A DNA stretch of 44,330 nt from Desulfovirgula sp. (GCA_020725585.1 DYES01000050.1:1-44330), one strand, 5' to 3'; positions 29,186 through 37,527 are shown, numbered from the stretch's first letter. Translations and numbers: made by a program. The notes: generated from the sequence alone by a model not told the origin.

Positions 29186-29515
29186 CTAAAAACCTGTTCT
29201 TTCCGGGGAGGGCCCCATGGCGCCGGCGCCCGGCGCCGGGGCCGCTCCTCCCATCGCGGCCGCCTCCGGACGAATGCCGGTGGCTTCGGCTCCCATAGGA
29301 GTTCCCGTGTAAACGGGGTCCAGCGGGTACCAGCCGCGGGAGTGCATTAAGTCAAAGATTTGTTTTTGGGTACTGAGCTCCTCGTTATTAACCTGAATCA
29401 AGGTATTCCGCACCCGGTCGTTAGCCGCTTCCAAAACGGCGGTATGATAACCAAGAGAAAGCATCTTTGTGCCGATCAGAAGATCAGTTAAAATATCTTT
29501 GTCGCTGAACTCCAC
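29186..29515 (-). CDS. CotF-type spore coat protein
   Basis: A 109-residue protein with a Coat F domain: FSDKDILTDLLIGTKMLSLGYH, the central ANDRVRNTLIQ and the closing IFDLMHSRGWYP are typical of this family of spore coat proteins. The last 40 residues are Gly/Ala/Pro-rich (AAAMGGAAPAPGAGAMG), low-complexity and probably disordered. The start was set at GTG 29515, about 11 bases after AAAGGAGG, since the frame to 29590 adds an unrelated segment overlapping the upstream gene. It sits just downstream of a second small helical gene and ends at the terminator at 29124. It implies that the organism or its recent ancestors form endospores. Confidence 0.85.
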   Translation of the reverse strand: MEFSDKDILTDLLIGTKMLSLGYHTAVLEAANDRVRNTLIQVNNEELSTQKQIFDLMHSRGWYPLDPVYTGTPMGAEATGIRPEAAAMGGAAPAPGAGAMGPSPERTGF

Positions 29516-29543
29516 AGCTGGAAGCACCTCCTTTTCTTTGTTG

Positions 29544-29765
29544 TCAATGGCGGGCCAAATGAGAAAGCCCCGCCTCTTGCAGCAGCCCATTTAATGCGCT
29601 GATGTGCCTTTGACTTTTATCCACGCATTGCCGCAAGATGCCCTGAACGGCGGGGTCGCGGCTTTGGTTGAGGTAAAAACGGGCCTTTTTGGCGCAGAGA
29701 TCCTCTGCTCTTAATTGCTCCGATATGTGGAGCTTTTCCATTTCCGTCATTCGCCAGTGGTGCAT
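29544..29765 (-). CDS. Small helical protein beside the CotF-type gene
   Basis: A 73-residue, probably all-helical protein of unproven function. It has two amphipathic segments (about residues 10-35 and 42-65), with CAKKARFYLNQ and ILRQCVDKSQRHI, reminiscent of half a ferritin-like or coat-associated bundle. The ATG at 29765 has a very strong AAGGAGGTGA four bases upstream, so it is a real gene. Upstream, GAATA and AATACTA 19 bases apart on the minus strand resemble a forespore (sigma-G) promoter, but the spacing is not ideal. The 172 bases 29766-29937 hold nothing else I can identify. Confidence 0.7.
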   Translation of the reverse strand: MHHWRMTEMEKLHISEQLRAEDLCAKKARFYLNQSRDPAVQGILRQCVDKSQRHISALNGLLQEAGLSHLARH

Positions 29766-29937
29766 ACGCTCACCTCCTTCAAGACATATCGGAGTTAGTA
29801 TTTTGCAAAATTATCTATTTTTATTCATTTTTACACAAAGTTTTAAAGGAAAAATTGCTTTTCGGCGGGAGCTGTTTCCTCTTTTTCCGGGGGAGGGAAA
29901 AACGGTGGGCGGGGAGACTTTCTCCAAAACGTGCCCC

Positions 29938-30873
29938 CTAGTCCCGGTAGTGATCGGGATAAATCCTCTTCAGGCCGGCGGCGCGGGCCATCTCTACGGC
30001 CCTGCGGTATTCTTCGCGGCTGATCCGGCGGGAAAGCTCGGGGTACTTCCTCGCCTCGTGGGCGGGGTAATACTGGTCCATGATATTTACAAAGGTATCC
30101 GAGGAAACTTCTTCGGCGATAAATTTCATAACCTCTTCCGTGCGGGCCAGGTTTCCGGGCATCACCAGGTGGCGAATCAACAGGCCGCGGGTAGCGATCC
30201 CCCGCTCGTCAACCTGCAAATCGCCCACCTGGCGGTGCATTTCCTTTACGGCGGTTTTCGCCACGGAAAAGTAGCGGGGAGCCCGGGAATACTTCGCTCC
30301 CAGCCCGTCATCGCCAAATTTAATGTCGGGCATGTAAATATCCACTATGCCGTTTAACAGGGCCAGCGTCTCCAGGGCGTCGTATCCCCCTGTATTGTAA
30401 ACAAGCGGTATTTTCAGACCGTTTTTCACGGCGATCACGAGGGCTTCTAAGATCTGCGGCACGTAGTGGCTGGGAGAAACGAGGTTCACGTTGTGGCAGC
30501 CCATGCGCTGAACCTCCAGCATGATGCCGGCCAGTTCTTCCGCGCTTACTTCTTCCCCCTCGCCGTGCTGGCTGATGTCGCAGTTCTGGCAAAAACGGCA
30601 GGCCAGGTTGCAGTGCGTGAAAAAAATAGTCCCTGAACCATGCCGGCCCACCAGGACAGATTCTTCGCCGAAGTGCGGCCCCCAGCTGCTTACCGCCGCC
30701 AGGCGCCCCCCGCGGCAAAAGCCCCTTTCGCCCGCTGTGCGGTCGACGTGGCACTCCTGCGCGCAAACCGTGCAGTCGGCAAGCATGGCCACCGCCTGTT
30801 CCGCGCGTTTTGTAAGCTCTTTCAGGGAGAGACGCAAATAACCTGCAGAACCCAAAGCGCTCCCCTCACACAT
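29938..30873 (-). CDS. Radical SAM protein, pyruvate formate-lyase activase-like
   Basis: A 311-residue radical SAM protein. Residues near 105-115 have the CNLACRFCQNC motif (CxxxCxxC), which binds the SAM-cleaving 4Fe-4S cluster. An N-terminal segment, CTVCAQECHVDRTAGERGFC, supplies four or more extra cysteines. It belongs with the PflX/PflA-like group, whose classic members activate glycyl-radical enzymes; no glycyl-radical enzyme is encoded in this window, so the target is unknown. The ATG at 30873 overlaps the nitroreductase end by 8 bases; a TTG at 30855 is better placed after GAGGGGAG and may be the true start. It is clearly cotranscribed with the nitroreductase. Confidence 0.85.
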   Translation of the reverse strand: MCEGSALGSAGYLRLSLKELTKRAEQAVAMLADCTVCAQECHVDRTAGERGFCRGGRLAAVSSWGPHFGEESVLVGRHGSGTIFFTHCNLACRFCQNCDISQHGEGEEVSAEELAGIMLEVQRMGCHNVNLVSPSHYVPQILEALVIAVKNGLKIPLVYNTGGYDALETLALLNGIVDIYMPDIKFGDDGLGAKYSRAPRYFSVAKTAVKEMHRQVGDLQVDERGIATRGLLIRHLVMPGNLARTEEVMKFIAEEVSSDTFVNIMDQYYPAHEARKYPELSRRISREEYRRAVEMARAAGLKRIYPDHYRD

Positions 30874-31390
30874 AGCAGACTATTTCCGAAATCTCCCGGC
30901 GGCCGGGGCGGTGCGCAGGGTTGTCCGCGGGGCGTCCGACGGGGATGATGGCCACCGGCACGCGGCCCTCGGGCATGGCCAGACAACGCTTCACCTCGTC
31001 CTCTTTAAAAGCGCCCACCCAGCAGGCCCCCAGCCCAAAGCCTGCCGCCGCGAGGAGAATATTTTGCGCCGCCGCGGCGGTATCCTGATAGCAATAAAGG
31101 TAACGGCCGCGGTTGCCGTAAACGCGCGCGGAGCGCTCCGGTTCGGCGCAGACAACAATGCACACCGGGGCCTGGGCGACAAAACGCTGATTTAACGCCG
31201 CCTGGGCAAGCATTTCTTTGTCTTTTTGTTTTGTCACCACGTAAAAAAACCAGGGCTGCAGGTTGCCGGCGGAAGGCGCCCAGCGGGCTGCCTCAAGAAG
31301 CTTTTCAATGATTTCCGGGGAAACGGGTTCGGGCTGGTAGCGCCGCACCGAATAGCGTTCTTTGGCCAGGGAAAGAAAATGATTGGACAT
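30866..31390 (-). CDS. Nitroreductase-family FMN protein
   Basis: A 174-residue NAD(P)H/FMN-dependent oxidoreductase of the nitroreductase fold. KERYSVRRYQPEPV at the N-terminus and ARWAPSAGNLQPW near residue 40 are FMN-binding signatures; AAAGFGLGACWVGAF near 115 is the second conserved block. The substrate cannot be predicted; relatives reduce nitro compounds, quinones or flavins. The C-terminus has a short Arg/Pro-rich segment. ATG at 31390, with only a weak ribosome binding site. A 9-bp inverted repeat 54 bases upstream may be an operator. It overlaps the radical SAM gene downstream. Confidence 0.88.
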   Translation of the reverse strand: MSNHFLSLAKERYSVRRYQPEPVSPEIIEKLLEAARWAPSAGNLQPWFFYVVTKQKDKEMLAQAALNQRFVAQAPVCIVVCAEPERSARVYGNRGRYLYCYQDTAAAAQNILLAAAGFGLGACWVGAFKEDEVKRCLAMPEGRVPVAIIPVGRPADNPAHRPGRREISEIVCYV

Positions 31391-31443
31391 CTCAAACTCA
31401 AGCCCCTTGTAAACCTTATAAAAAAATGGCGTCCTGGGATCAA

Positions 31444-31470
31444 GTAAATATTACCTACACGAATATTTAC
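31444..31470. repeat. Perfect inverted repeat upstream of the nitroreductase gene
   Basis: GTAAATATT (31444-31452) and AATATTTAC (31462-31470) are perfect 9-base arms with a 9-base spacer. It lies 54 bases upstream of the nitroreductase ATG in an AT-rich gap of 148 bases that holds no gene. No T run follows on either strand, so an operator is more likely than a terminator. An imperfect tandem copy, ATATGCGGCTTATTTAAC / ATATGCAGTTTATTTAAC, lies at about 31510-31547. Confidence 0.4.
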
Positions 31471-31538
31471 ATAATTACTACTCATTAATATCTACATGAA
31501 CATTACACAAATATGCGGCTTATTTAACAATATGCAGT

Positions 31539-31976
31539 TTATTTAACCACAACCACCGGGCACGGACACAGGTGCAGAACCTTGTGGCTGACGCTCCCGA
31601 TTAAAATACTTTTTACCTCCCCGTATCCGCGCGTGCCGACAACTACCAGATCGTACTCCCCTTCTTCGGCAAACTTACTGATCGCCGCCCCCGCGTCTCC
31701 CCTGGCGATCGCCTTTTCTACCGATGCCCCGTACCGGACAGCTACCTGGTCAATTTTCTCGGAAATCTTCTGGGCCCTGTCTTCAATTTCTTTATCCAGG
31801 TCCTTTTGCCTGATCCAGGAGGATAACCCGGATTCGGGAAACAAGCCGTAAATCGAAGGGCCGACATAAAGAGCCGTAATCTGCACTTCGCGGCACATTT
31901 TCTGTAAATCCAGGGCAAACTCCAGCGCTCGCAGGGAATTTTCGGAACCGTCAACCGCCACCAGGACTCGTTTCAT
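31539..31976 (-). CDS. Universal stress protein (UspA family)
   Basis: A 145-residue UspA-domain protein. It starts MKRVLVAVDGSENSLRAL, the usual first strand and loop, and carries the ATP-binding motif GTRGYGEVKSILIGSVS near residue 120 (G-x2-G-x9-G-S), so it is the nucleotide-binding type. VLHLCPCPVVVV is the last strand. Such proteins are dimeric and linked to stress or stationary-phase survival; the exact role is unknown. ATG at 31976 after GGAGG. It appears to be a single-gene unit between the ABC exporter and the nitroreductase. Confidence 0.92.
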   Translation of the reverse strand: MKRVLVAVDGSENSLRALEFALDLQKMCREVQITALYVGPSIYGLFPESGLSSWIRQKDLDKEIEDRAQKISEKIDQVAVRYGASVEKAIARGDAGAAISKFAEEGEYDLVVVGTRGYGEVKSILIGSVSHKVLHLCPCPVVVVK

Positions 31977-32066
31977 TCCTTTATACCTCCTTAACCTATA
32001 TTGTAATTGTGCCGGACCGCGCTTTCATAATTTTCTCCAGAAAACAAAAAAATCCTTCTTGAATCA

Positions 32067-32849
32067 TTATCTGATCACGAGCCGGCGCATTAAATAAAAG
32101 GGAAAAGGAAACAAAAGAACCACTACGGCGATTATCCAGAGCAATTCCCAGACCAGCCAGATTCCCACCTGCCCCAAAATAAGGCCGCGGGTAAGGTTGA
32201 CTACGTGGTAGAGCGGGCTGAACCAGGCGGCCTTCTGGATCAGCACCGGGAGCCCCGTCAAAGGGAAAAATACCCCGGAGAAAAGGAACAGCGGCGTCAT
32301 AATTAAAGAAAAGAAATAATTAAAATTATCGATGCGCGGCACCAGGCCCGTCCAGACTATGGAAAGAAGCGCGAAAAGCAACCCGGCCACCGCCATCACA
32401 GGCGGCGCCAACAACACCCACGGCGACTTCACCAACCCCAGAAGGGTGATGACGACGATAATCACTGAACCGTAAACCACGCTTTTAAAAATACCGTAGA
32501 GCAGCTCGCCCGCAATTACGTCGTCCATGCTCACCGGAGTGGATACCATGGCCTGAAAGGTTTTTTGAAATTCCATGCGGATAAAGGTCCCGTAAGTGCA
32601 TTCGTAAGCCGTGGCGAACATGGCGGATGAAGCAACCAGGCCGGGAGCCAGGTAGTTTAAATAGGGAAGCCCTTCCATCGGCCGAACGTAGGCGCCGAGA
32701 CCAATTCCCAGGGCCACGAGATAAAGCAGCGGCTCAAAAAAGTTAAAAGAAATATTCACCTTCCAGTTGCGGCTGAAAACAATTAAATGGCGCCGGAAAA
32801 CCGCCCAAACAAGGGGGGAAACGTCTATTTTCAAAAAATCTCTAAACAT
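32067..32849 (-). CDS. ABC-2 type transporter permease (NodJ-like)
   Basis: A 260-residue integral membrane permease with six predicted helices. The GALYL-like start of the ABC-2 domain (FFEPLLYLVALGIGLGAYV), the central AMVSTPVSMDDVIAGELLYG and the late PLFLFSGVFFPLTGLPVLIQ are typical of the NodJ/DrrB group. It pairs with the ATPase immediately upstream to export a lipid, polysaccharide or drug; the substrate is unknown. I chose the ATG at 32849, 9 bases after GGAGG; the open frame to 32918 overlaps the ATPase gene and is unlikely. Confidence 0.9.
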   Translation of the reverse strand: MFRDFLKIDVSPLVWAVFRRHLIVFSRNWKVNISFNFFEPLLYLVALGIGLGAYVRPMEGLPYLNYLAPGLVASSAMFATAYECTYGTFIRMEFQKTFQAMVSTPVSMDDVIAGELLYGIFKSVVYGSVIIVVITLLGLVKSPWVLLAPPVMAVAGLLFALLSIVWTGLVPRIDNFNYFFSLIMTPLFLFSGVFFPLTGLPVLIQKAAWFSPLYHVVNLTRGLILGQVGIWLVWELLWIIAVVVLLFPFPFYLMRRLVIR

Positions 32850-32877
32850 CCCGCGTTTCCTCCAAAAAGAAAGGTAA

Positions 32878-33798
32878 TCAATCCTGCAGTTTTTTGCCGG
32901 TGAGCTTAAGAAAAACATCTTCCAACGTTGCCGGGCGCAGAAACTGGTGGTTAAGCTGGAAAGGCATGCGCTGCAACGCTTTCAGCAGTTCCTGGCCGTT
33001 ATGGGGGTATAAAAAAACGTTTTCCCCCACTACCTGGTAGCCCCTGATCAGGCCATTTAATTGGCGCACGATCTCCCTCTCTCTGGCGGCGGCAAAACCA
33101 ACCTCCAGTATCTCGGCCCCGATATGCTTGGAGATCAGCCGGCGGGGTTCGCCCTCTTCCAAAATTTCGCCCTCGTCCATCACCACCAGGCGATCGCAGA
33201 GCTGGCTGGCTTCTTCCATGTAGTGGGTGGTAAGGATTAAGGTTACCCCCTGCTCCTTAAGCCGGCGCAGGCGCTGCCAGACCATGTGCCGGGCCTGGGG
33301 ATCCAGGCCGGTGGTGGGTTCGTCCAAAATCAACACGGCGGGCTTATTAATCAGCGCCCGCGCAATGGTCAGACGCCGCTTCATCCCCCCGGAAAGGGTG
33401 TCTACCCGTTCGTGGGCTTTGTCGGCAAGTCCGAAGAACTCGAGCAGCTCCATGGCGGTCAAGCGCGCCTTGTTTTTGGGAAGGCGAAAAAAACTGGCGT
33501 AAACCAGCAAATTTTGTAAAACTTTTAGATCCGGATCCAGGTTGTTTTCCTGGGGAACCACCCCCAGGCGCCTTTTTATCTCCCTGGCTTGCGTGCGTAC
33601 ATCCATCCCGAGGACAGTCAATTGTCCGGAGCTGACCGGGGAAAAACAATAGATCATTCTTACCGTAGATGTTTTCCCGGCGCCGTTAGGACCTAAAAAA
33701 CCAAAACATTCGCCCTCGCAAACCCGAAAGCTGATCCCGCGCACCGCCGGAAAACCGTTGTATTCTTTAACAAGGTTTTCGGCAACAATCACGTCCAA
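32878..33798 (-). CDS. ABC transporter ATP-binding protein (NodI-like)
   Basis: A 306-residue ABC ATPase. Walker A is GPNGAGKTST near residue 38, the Q-loop is GVVPQENNL, the signature is TLSGGMKRRL, Walker B is [13 protein letters not shown] and the H-loop is LTTHYMEEA. A C-terminal extension of about 80 residues matches the NodI/CcmA-drug-exporter subgroup. It powers the permease encoded 28 bases downstream. The TTG at 33798 is accepted as start because the protein begins in phase with homologues, but the AAAGGAG upstream is about 15 bases away. Confidence 0.93.
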   Translation of the reverse strand: MDVIVAENLVKEYNGFPAVRGISFRVCEGECFGFLGPNGAGKTSTVRMIYCFSPVSSGQLTVLGMDVRTQAREIKRRLGVVPQENNLDPDLKVLQNLLVYASFFRLPKNKARLTAMELLEFFGLADKAHERVDTLSGGMKRRLTIARALINKPAVLILDEPTTGLDPQARHMVWQRLRRLKEQGVTLILTTHYMEEASQLCDRLVVMDEGEILEEGEPRRLISKHIGAEILEVGFAAAREREIVRQLNGLIRGYQVVGENVFLYPHNGQELLKALQRMPFQLNHQFLRPATLEDVFLKLTGKKLQD

Positions 33799-33853
33799 GA
33801 GAGTTATGAGCTCCTTTGCTGACGCCGGCAGGAATCCTTTTCTTCAGCCCTGT

Positions 33854-35050
33854 TCAGCGTCTGGTTTTGAGCGCCTTAACCGCCTGTTCCAGGCCCTCCA
33901 CCGTTAATTCAAACATGGGAAAGACCTGGCCGATGAGGCTGATGGTGTCCCGCCCTTCGGCAGTGGACCAGCAAGCCTTTGGAATGGGGTTCAGCCAGAC
34001 GGCGCGGTGAAAGTGCGCGGCCAGCCTTTGCAGCCAGGCCAGGCCGGGTTCTTCGTTATAGGCCGTCCAGTCAATGGCCCCGCCCACCATCAACAATTCG
34101 CTCGGAGCCATGCTGGCGTCGCCGACGATGATCAGGCGGTAATCCTGCCCCAGGCTCCGGAGCACTTCCTCCGTGGATACGGAAGCGTTGGCGCGGCAGA
34201 AAGGGTCCAGAAAAAGGGTTTGGTAAATGCAGTTATGGAAGTAATAGAACTTGATATCTTTAAAATGGCGGACCTTGCTGGCGGCCTGAAAGAGCCGGCT
34301 GCATAACCGGGAGTATGGAGTCATAGAACCCCCCGAGTCCATCATCAACGCCAGCTTGATTACATTTTTGCGCGGTCTCGCCCAGACCAGTTCCAGCCGC
34401 CCGCCCTTCCGGCAGGTGGCGTCAATGGTACCCTCGACGTCCAATTCCTCCTTGGGGGCGTCTACATTCTGGCTGAGCTCCCGCAGCTTGCGCAGGGCCA
34501 GCTCAAATTGCCTGGTGGAGAGAGTTTCGTCCGTCCGGAAATCCCGGTACCTGCGCTCTGCAGCCACCTTTACGGCGGAACGGTTAACCGACTCCCCGCC
34601 GATGCGTAAGCCGGCGGGATGGTATCCCGAATGGCCAAAGGGGGAGGTGCCTCCCGTGCCGATCCAGTATCTTCCCCCGTGGTGCTCTTCTTTTTGCCTG
34701 ACCAGCCGCTCTTCAAGGGCGCGGCGCATCTCTTCCAGGTTCCAGGAAACAAACGGCCGGCGCTGCCGCGGGTCCACTTCCAAAGGAGGCAGCGCCTTCT
34801 CCAACCATTTTGCCACCCTTTCCGCCAGCTCCGGGGGCGTCTCGATGCCTAAAAAATAACGGCTAAAGGCCAGGTCGAAGCGGTCGTAATGGGTCTCGCT
34901 TTTCACCAGCACCGCCCTGGCCAGGCGATAAAAGCCGTGCAAGCTTGCTCCGGCCAGCCCCTTGTTTAACGCTTCCATAAACGTCATCCACTCGGTTAAA
35001 GAAACGGGAACGCCTTCTTCCCGCAGGACAAAGAAAAAACCCGTAAACAT
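33854..35050 (-). CDS. VWA-domain protein, partner of MoxR ATPase (CoxE-like)
   Basis: A 398-residue protein with a helical N-terminal region, a basic/Gly-rich linker (GRYWIGTGGTSPFGHSGYHP) and a C-terminal von Willebrand A domain starting near residue 230. The metal-ion site reads MMDSGGSM, so the third residue of the DxSxS motif is Gly rather than Ser; VGDASM and related loops follow. Proteins of this kind act with MoxR AAA+ ATPases as assembly chaperones or metal inserters. It starts 19 bases downstream of the MoxR gene (ATG 35050, AAGGGG upstream), a standard pair. The client is not identifiable here. Confidence 0.88.
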   Translation of the reverse strand: MFTGFFFVLREEGVPVSLTEWMTFMEALNKGLAGASLHGFYRLARAVLVKSETHYDRFDLAFSRYFLGIETPPELAERVAKWLEKALPPLEVDPRQRRPFVSWNLEEMRRALEERLVRQKEEHHGGRYWIGTGGTSPFGHSGYHPAGLRIGGESVNRSAVKVAAERRYRDFRTDETLSTRQFELALRKLRELSQNVDAPKEELDVEGTIDATCRKGGRLELVWARPRKNVIKLALMMDSGGSMTPYSRLCSRLFQAASKVRHFKDIKFYYFHNCIYQTLFLDPFCRANASVSTEEVLRSLGQDYRLIIVGDASMAPSELLMVGGAIDWTAYNEEPGLAWLQRLAAHFHRAVWLNPIPKACWSTAEGRDTISLIGQVFPMFELTVEGLEQAVKALKTRR

Positions 35051-35069
35051 ACCCGCTTCCCCTTACCAT

Positions 35070-35936
35070 TTACCATCCCCGCCGGTTGGCGCCGAATGCG
35101 GGGGGCGCTTTTTGCGCACCACCGGACTGCAGCCGCCTCAGCACAAGCTCAAAATCCTGGTTTTTCTTGAGCAGCACGCCTAAAAAAGGTATTTCGGCGC
35201 TGATGCGCTGGTAAGGGACGCCGCCCACCACCAGCGCCTGAATCCAGTCCAGCAATTCGCTGGTGCTCGGCTTTTTCTGAAGCCCGCCGATGCTCCGCAG
35301 CCAGTAAAAGGCTTTAAGCGCTTCCGCCAGCAAATTTTTTTCCAGATCGGGGAAGTGCACCCGCACGATCCTGGCCATCATTTCTTCGTCGGGAAAGGCG
35401 ATATAATGGAAGATACAGCGCCTTAAAAAGGCGTCAGGCAATTCTTTTTCCGCATTGCTGGTAATCACCACAATGGGCCGGTGCCTGGCCTGGATTGTTT
35501 CTTTCGTTTCCGGGATGTAAAAATTCATCACGTCCAGCTCCCAAAGTAAATCGTTGGGAAACTCCAGGTCGGCCTTATCGATTTCGTCAATCAGCAAGAC
35601 GACCTGCTCGTCGGAAACAAAAGCTTCCCCAAGTTTACCCAGTTTAATATATTGCCTGATATCGCTCACATCGTGATCGCCAAACTGGCTGTCGTACAGG
35701 CGCTGCACCGTATCGTAAACGTAAAGCCCCTCCTGGGCCTTGGTAGTGGATTTAATGTTCCAGACAATCAGGCGCAGCCCTAGCGAATCCGCAATGGCTT
35801 TGGCCAGCATGGTTTTCCCCGTTCCCGGCTCCCCCTTGATGAGAAGCGGCCTGCCCAGCGCAATGGCAATGTTCACGGCGTCCCGGAGTTCATCCGAAAC
35901 CAGGTAGTCGGCGGTATGATCAAACGTTTTCTTCAC
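35070..35936 (-). CDS. MoxR-family AAA+ ATPase
   Basis: A 288-residue AAA+ ATPase of the MoxR group. Walker A is KGEPGTGKTMLA near residue 34, Walker B is VVLLIDEIDKAD near 115, sensor 1 is VITSNAEKELP and the arginine finger region is DAFLRRCIF. MoxR proteins remodel partner complexes, usually with a VWA protein, which is the next gene. The GTG at 35936 follows GGGGAGGAG by 5 bases. It is divergent from the gene at 36122. Confidence 0.93.
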   Translation of the reverse strand: MKKTFDHTADYLVSDELRDAVNIAIALGRPLLIKGEPGTGKTMLAKAIADSLGLRLIVWNIKSTTKAQEGLYVYDTVQRLYDSQFGDHDVSDIRQYIKLGKLGEAFVSDEQVVLLIDEIDKADLEFPNDLLWELDVMNFYIPETKETIQARHRPIVVITSNAEKELPDAFLRRCIFHYIAFPDEEMMARIVRVHFPDLEKNLLAEALKAFYWLRSIGGLQKKPSTSELLDWIQALVVGGVPYQRISAEIPFLGVLLKKNQDFELVLRRLQSGGAQKAPPAFGANRRGW

Positions 35937-36007
35937 CAGAACTCCTCCCCATCTCCTCGCCAGCTTTGCTTCGGAACTTTAAAATTTTAAATTCTTAACT
36001 TGGTGTT

Positions 36008-36068
36008 ATTTTACCACAAAAAAATAAAACAAGGCAGTATTTTGGAAATCTGAAATCTGTTATACAAT
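36008..36068. promoter_or_regulatory. Divergent promoter region, moxR and the 36122 gene
   Basis: The 185-base gap 35937-36121 is AT-rich. On the minus strand TGGTAAAAT (36016-36008) is an extended -10 for the MoxR gene. On the plus strand TACAAT (36063-36068) is a -10 candidate for the gene at 36122, with only weak -35 matches (TTTTGG or TTGGAA near 36040). No operator-like repeat is obvious. Confidence 0.35.
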
Positions 36069-36121
36069 AGAGATAAGTTTTTAAAAGTAAAAGCAAGTTT
36101 AAAAAAGAGGAGATAATCTTT

Positions 36122-37036
36122 ATGTCCTCCAGGACAAAAAGGATCGTCAGCGTAAGTCTGGGCTCCGCCAAAAGGAATCACCGCGCGGAGGTAGAACTGC
36201 TGGGCGTCCGTTTGCTGGTGGAACGGATCGGCACCGACGGAAACGTAAAACAGGCGTTCGAGCTGCTCAAAAAATATGACGGGCAGGTGGATGTGCTTTC
36301 CCTCGGAGGAATAAACATCTACCTGCGGGCGGGCAAGAAAATATTTGCCTTGCGGGAAGGCCGGCGGCTGGCGGCGGCGGTAAAACACACGCCGGTAGTT
36401 GACGGTTACGGCATTAAAGACACGTGGGAAAGATTAATGATCAACTACCTCACGAAAACAGTGGGGTGGCCCCGCGCCGGTCAAACGGCGCTGATCTGCT
36501 CGGCGCTGGACCGCTGGGGCCTGGCCGAAGCGCTGGCGGCGGCGGGATGCAAGTTGATTATCGGCGACGCCATGTTTTCTTTGGGCATAGCCGTCCCCTT
36601 TTATTCCTTGCACACGTTCTCCCGGGTGGCGAGCATTGCTCTTCCGCTCTTCCGCCATTTTCCAATCAAGCTCCTCTACCCTACCGGAAAAAAGCAGCAT
36701 AAAATCCGCCCCCGTTTTTCCGAATTTTACCAAAAGGCCGATATCCTGGCGGGGGATTTTCATTTCCTGCACCACTATTTTCCCGCGCGCCTGGACGGCA
36801 AAACGGTAATCAGCAGCACCCTGACCCTTTTAGACAAGGAAGACCTCCGGTGCCGCGGCGTGCGCTGGCTGGCGACCGGTATGCCCGCCATCAACGGGCG
36901 CTCCTTTGGTGCAAATGTCTGGGAAGCCATCTGCGTCGCCCTCTTGGACAAGCCCCTGGCGGAAATAAAGCCCGCCATGTATCCGCCCCTTTTAGAGGAA
37001 GCCGGCATAAAACCGGAAGTCACCCGCCTAAATTAG
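36122..37036 (+). CDS. Conserved protein annotated in relatives as quinate 5-dehydrogenase-like
   Basis: A 304-residue soluble protein. Its start (RIVSVSLGSAKRNH), LLVERIGTDGNVKQAFELL, the glycine-rich VLSLGGINIYL and TPVVDGYGIKDTWER resemble a conserved clostridial family often labelled quinate 5-dehydrogenase. I see no classic shikimate/quinate dehydrogenase NAD-binding motif, so the name is probably an inherited guess. A possible Rossmann-like stretch lies near residue 118 (QTALICSALDRWGLAEALAAAG). GAGGAG lies 9 bases before the ATG at 36122. It ends in a 4-base convergent overlap with the HIT gene. Confidence 0.7.
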   Translation: MSSRTKRIVSVSLGSAKRNHRAEVELLGVRLLVERIGTDGNVKQAFELLKKYDGQVDVLSLGGINIYLRAGKKIFALREGRRLAAAVKHTPVVDGYGIKDTWERLMINYLTKTVGWPRAGQTALICSALDRWGLAEALAAAGCKLIIGDAMFSLGIAVPFYSLHTFSRVASIALPLFRHFPIKLLYPTGKKQHKIRPRFSEFYQKADILAGDFHFLHHYFPARLDGKTVISSTLTLLDKEDLRCRGVRWLATGMPAINGRSFGANVWEAICVALLDKPLAEIKPAMYPPLLEEAGIKPEVTRLN

Positions 37037-37518
37037 CTTTTCGCTTCCATGGTTTCCTTGAGCTTGCGGTAGGTAACCTCCAACGCTTCGGAAATCACCC
37101 GCACATCCCCCAAAACGGGCATAAAATTCGTATCCCCCGCCCAACGCGGCACAATGTGAACATGAAAGTGCCCCGGCACGCCGGCACCGGCAATCGTCCC
37201 CAAATTGACCCCGATATTAAAACCGTCGGGGCGAAAAGCTTTTCTTAACAGGACAACCATCTGCCGGGTAGTTTCGCCCAACTCCAGCATTTCCTCCCTG
37301 GTCAGATCAACGAGGTCGCCAACGTGCCTTTTTGGCGCCACCAGCAGGTGCCCGTTGCTATAGGGATATAAATTAAGAATCACAAATGTCTTTTCGCCGC
37401 GAAAAAGCAGGTAATTGGCCTCGTCATGGTCGGAATGGAGCTTTTCGCAAAATATACAGGTATCACCGTGATCCCTGCCGATATAAACAGTGCGCCAGGG
37501 CGCCCATAAACGGTCCAT
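37033..37518 (-). CDS. HIT-family nucleotide hydrolase/transferase
   Basis: A 161-residue histidine-triad protein. The catalytic motif is HFHVHIVPRW near residue 115 (His-x-His-x-His), and NLYPYSNGHLLVAPKRHV is the conserved nucleotide-binding loop. CIFC near residue 22, with the histidine nearby, suggests a zinc site, as in Fhit/Ap4A-type members. It cleaves or transfers nucleoside phosphate groups; substrate unknown. ATG at 37518, 9 bases after the stop of the c-di-GMP gene, so it is the last gene of the agr-type operon. Its own stop overlaps the convergent gene by 4 bases. Confidence 0.9.
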   Translation of the reverse strand: MDRLWAPWRTVYIGRDHGDTCIFCEKLHSDHDEANYLLFRGEKTFVILNLYPYSNGHLLVAPKRHVGDLVDLTREEMLELGETTRQMVVLLRKAFRPDGFNIGVNLGTIAGAGVPGHFHVHIVPRWAGDTNFMPVLGDVRVISEALEVTYRKLKETMEAKS

Positions 37519-37527
37519 AGCAGCCGT

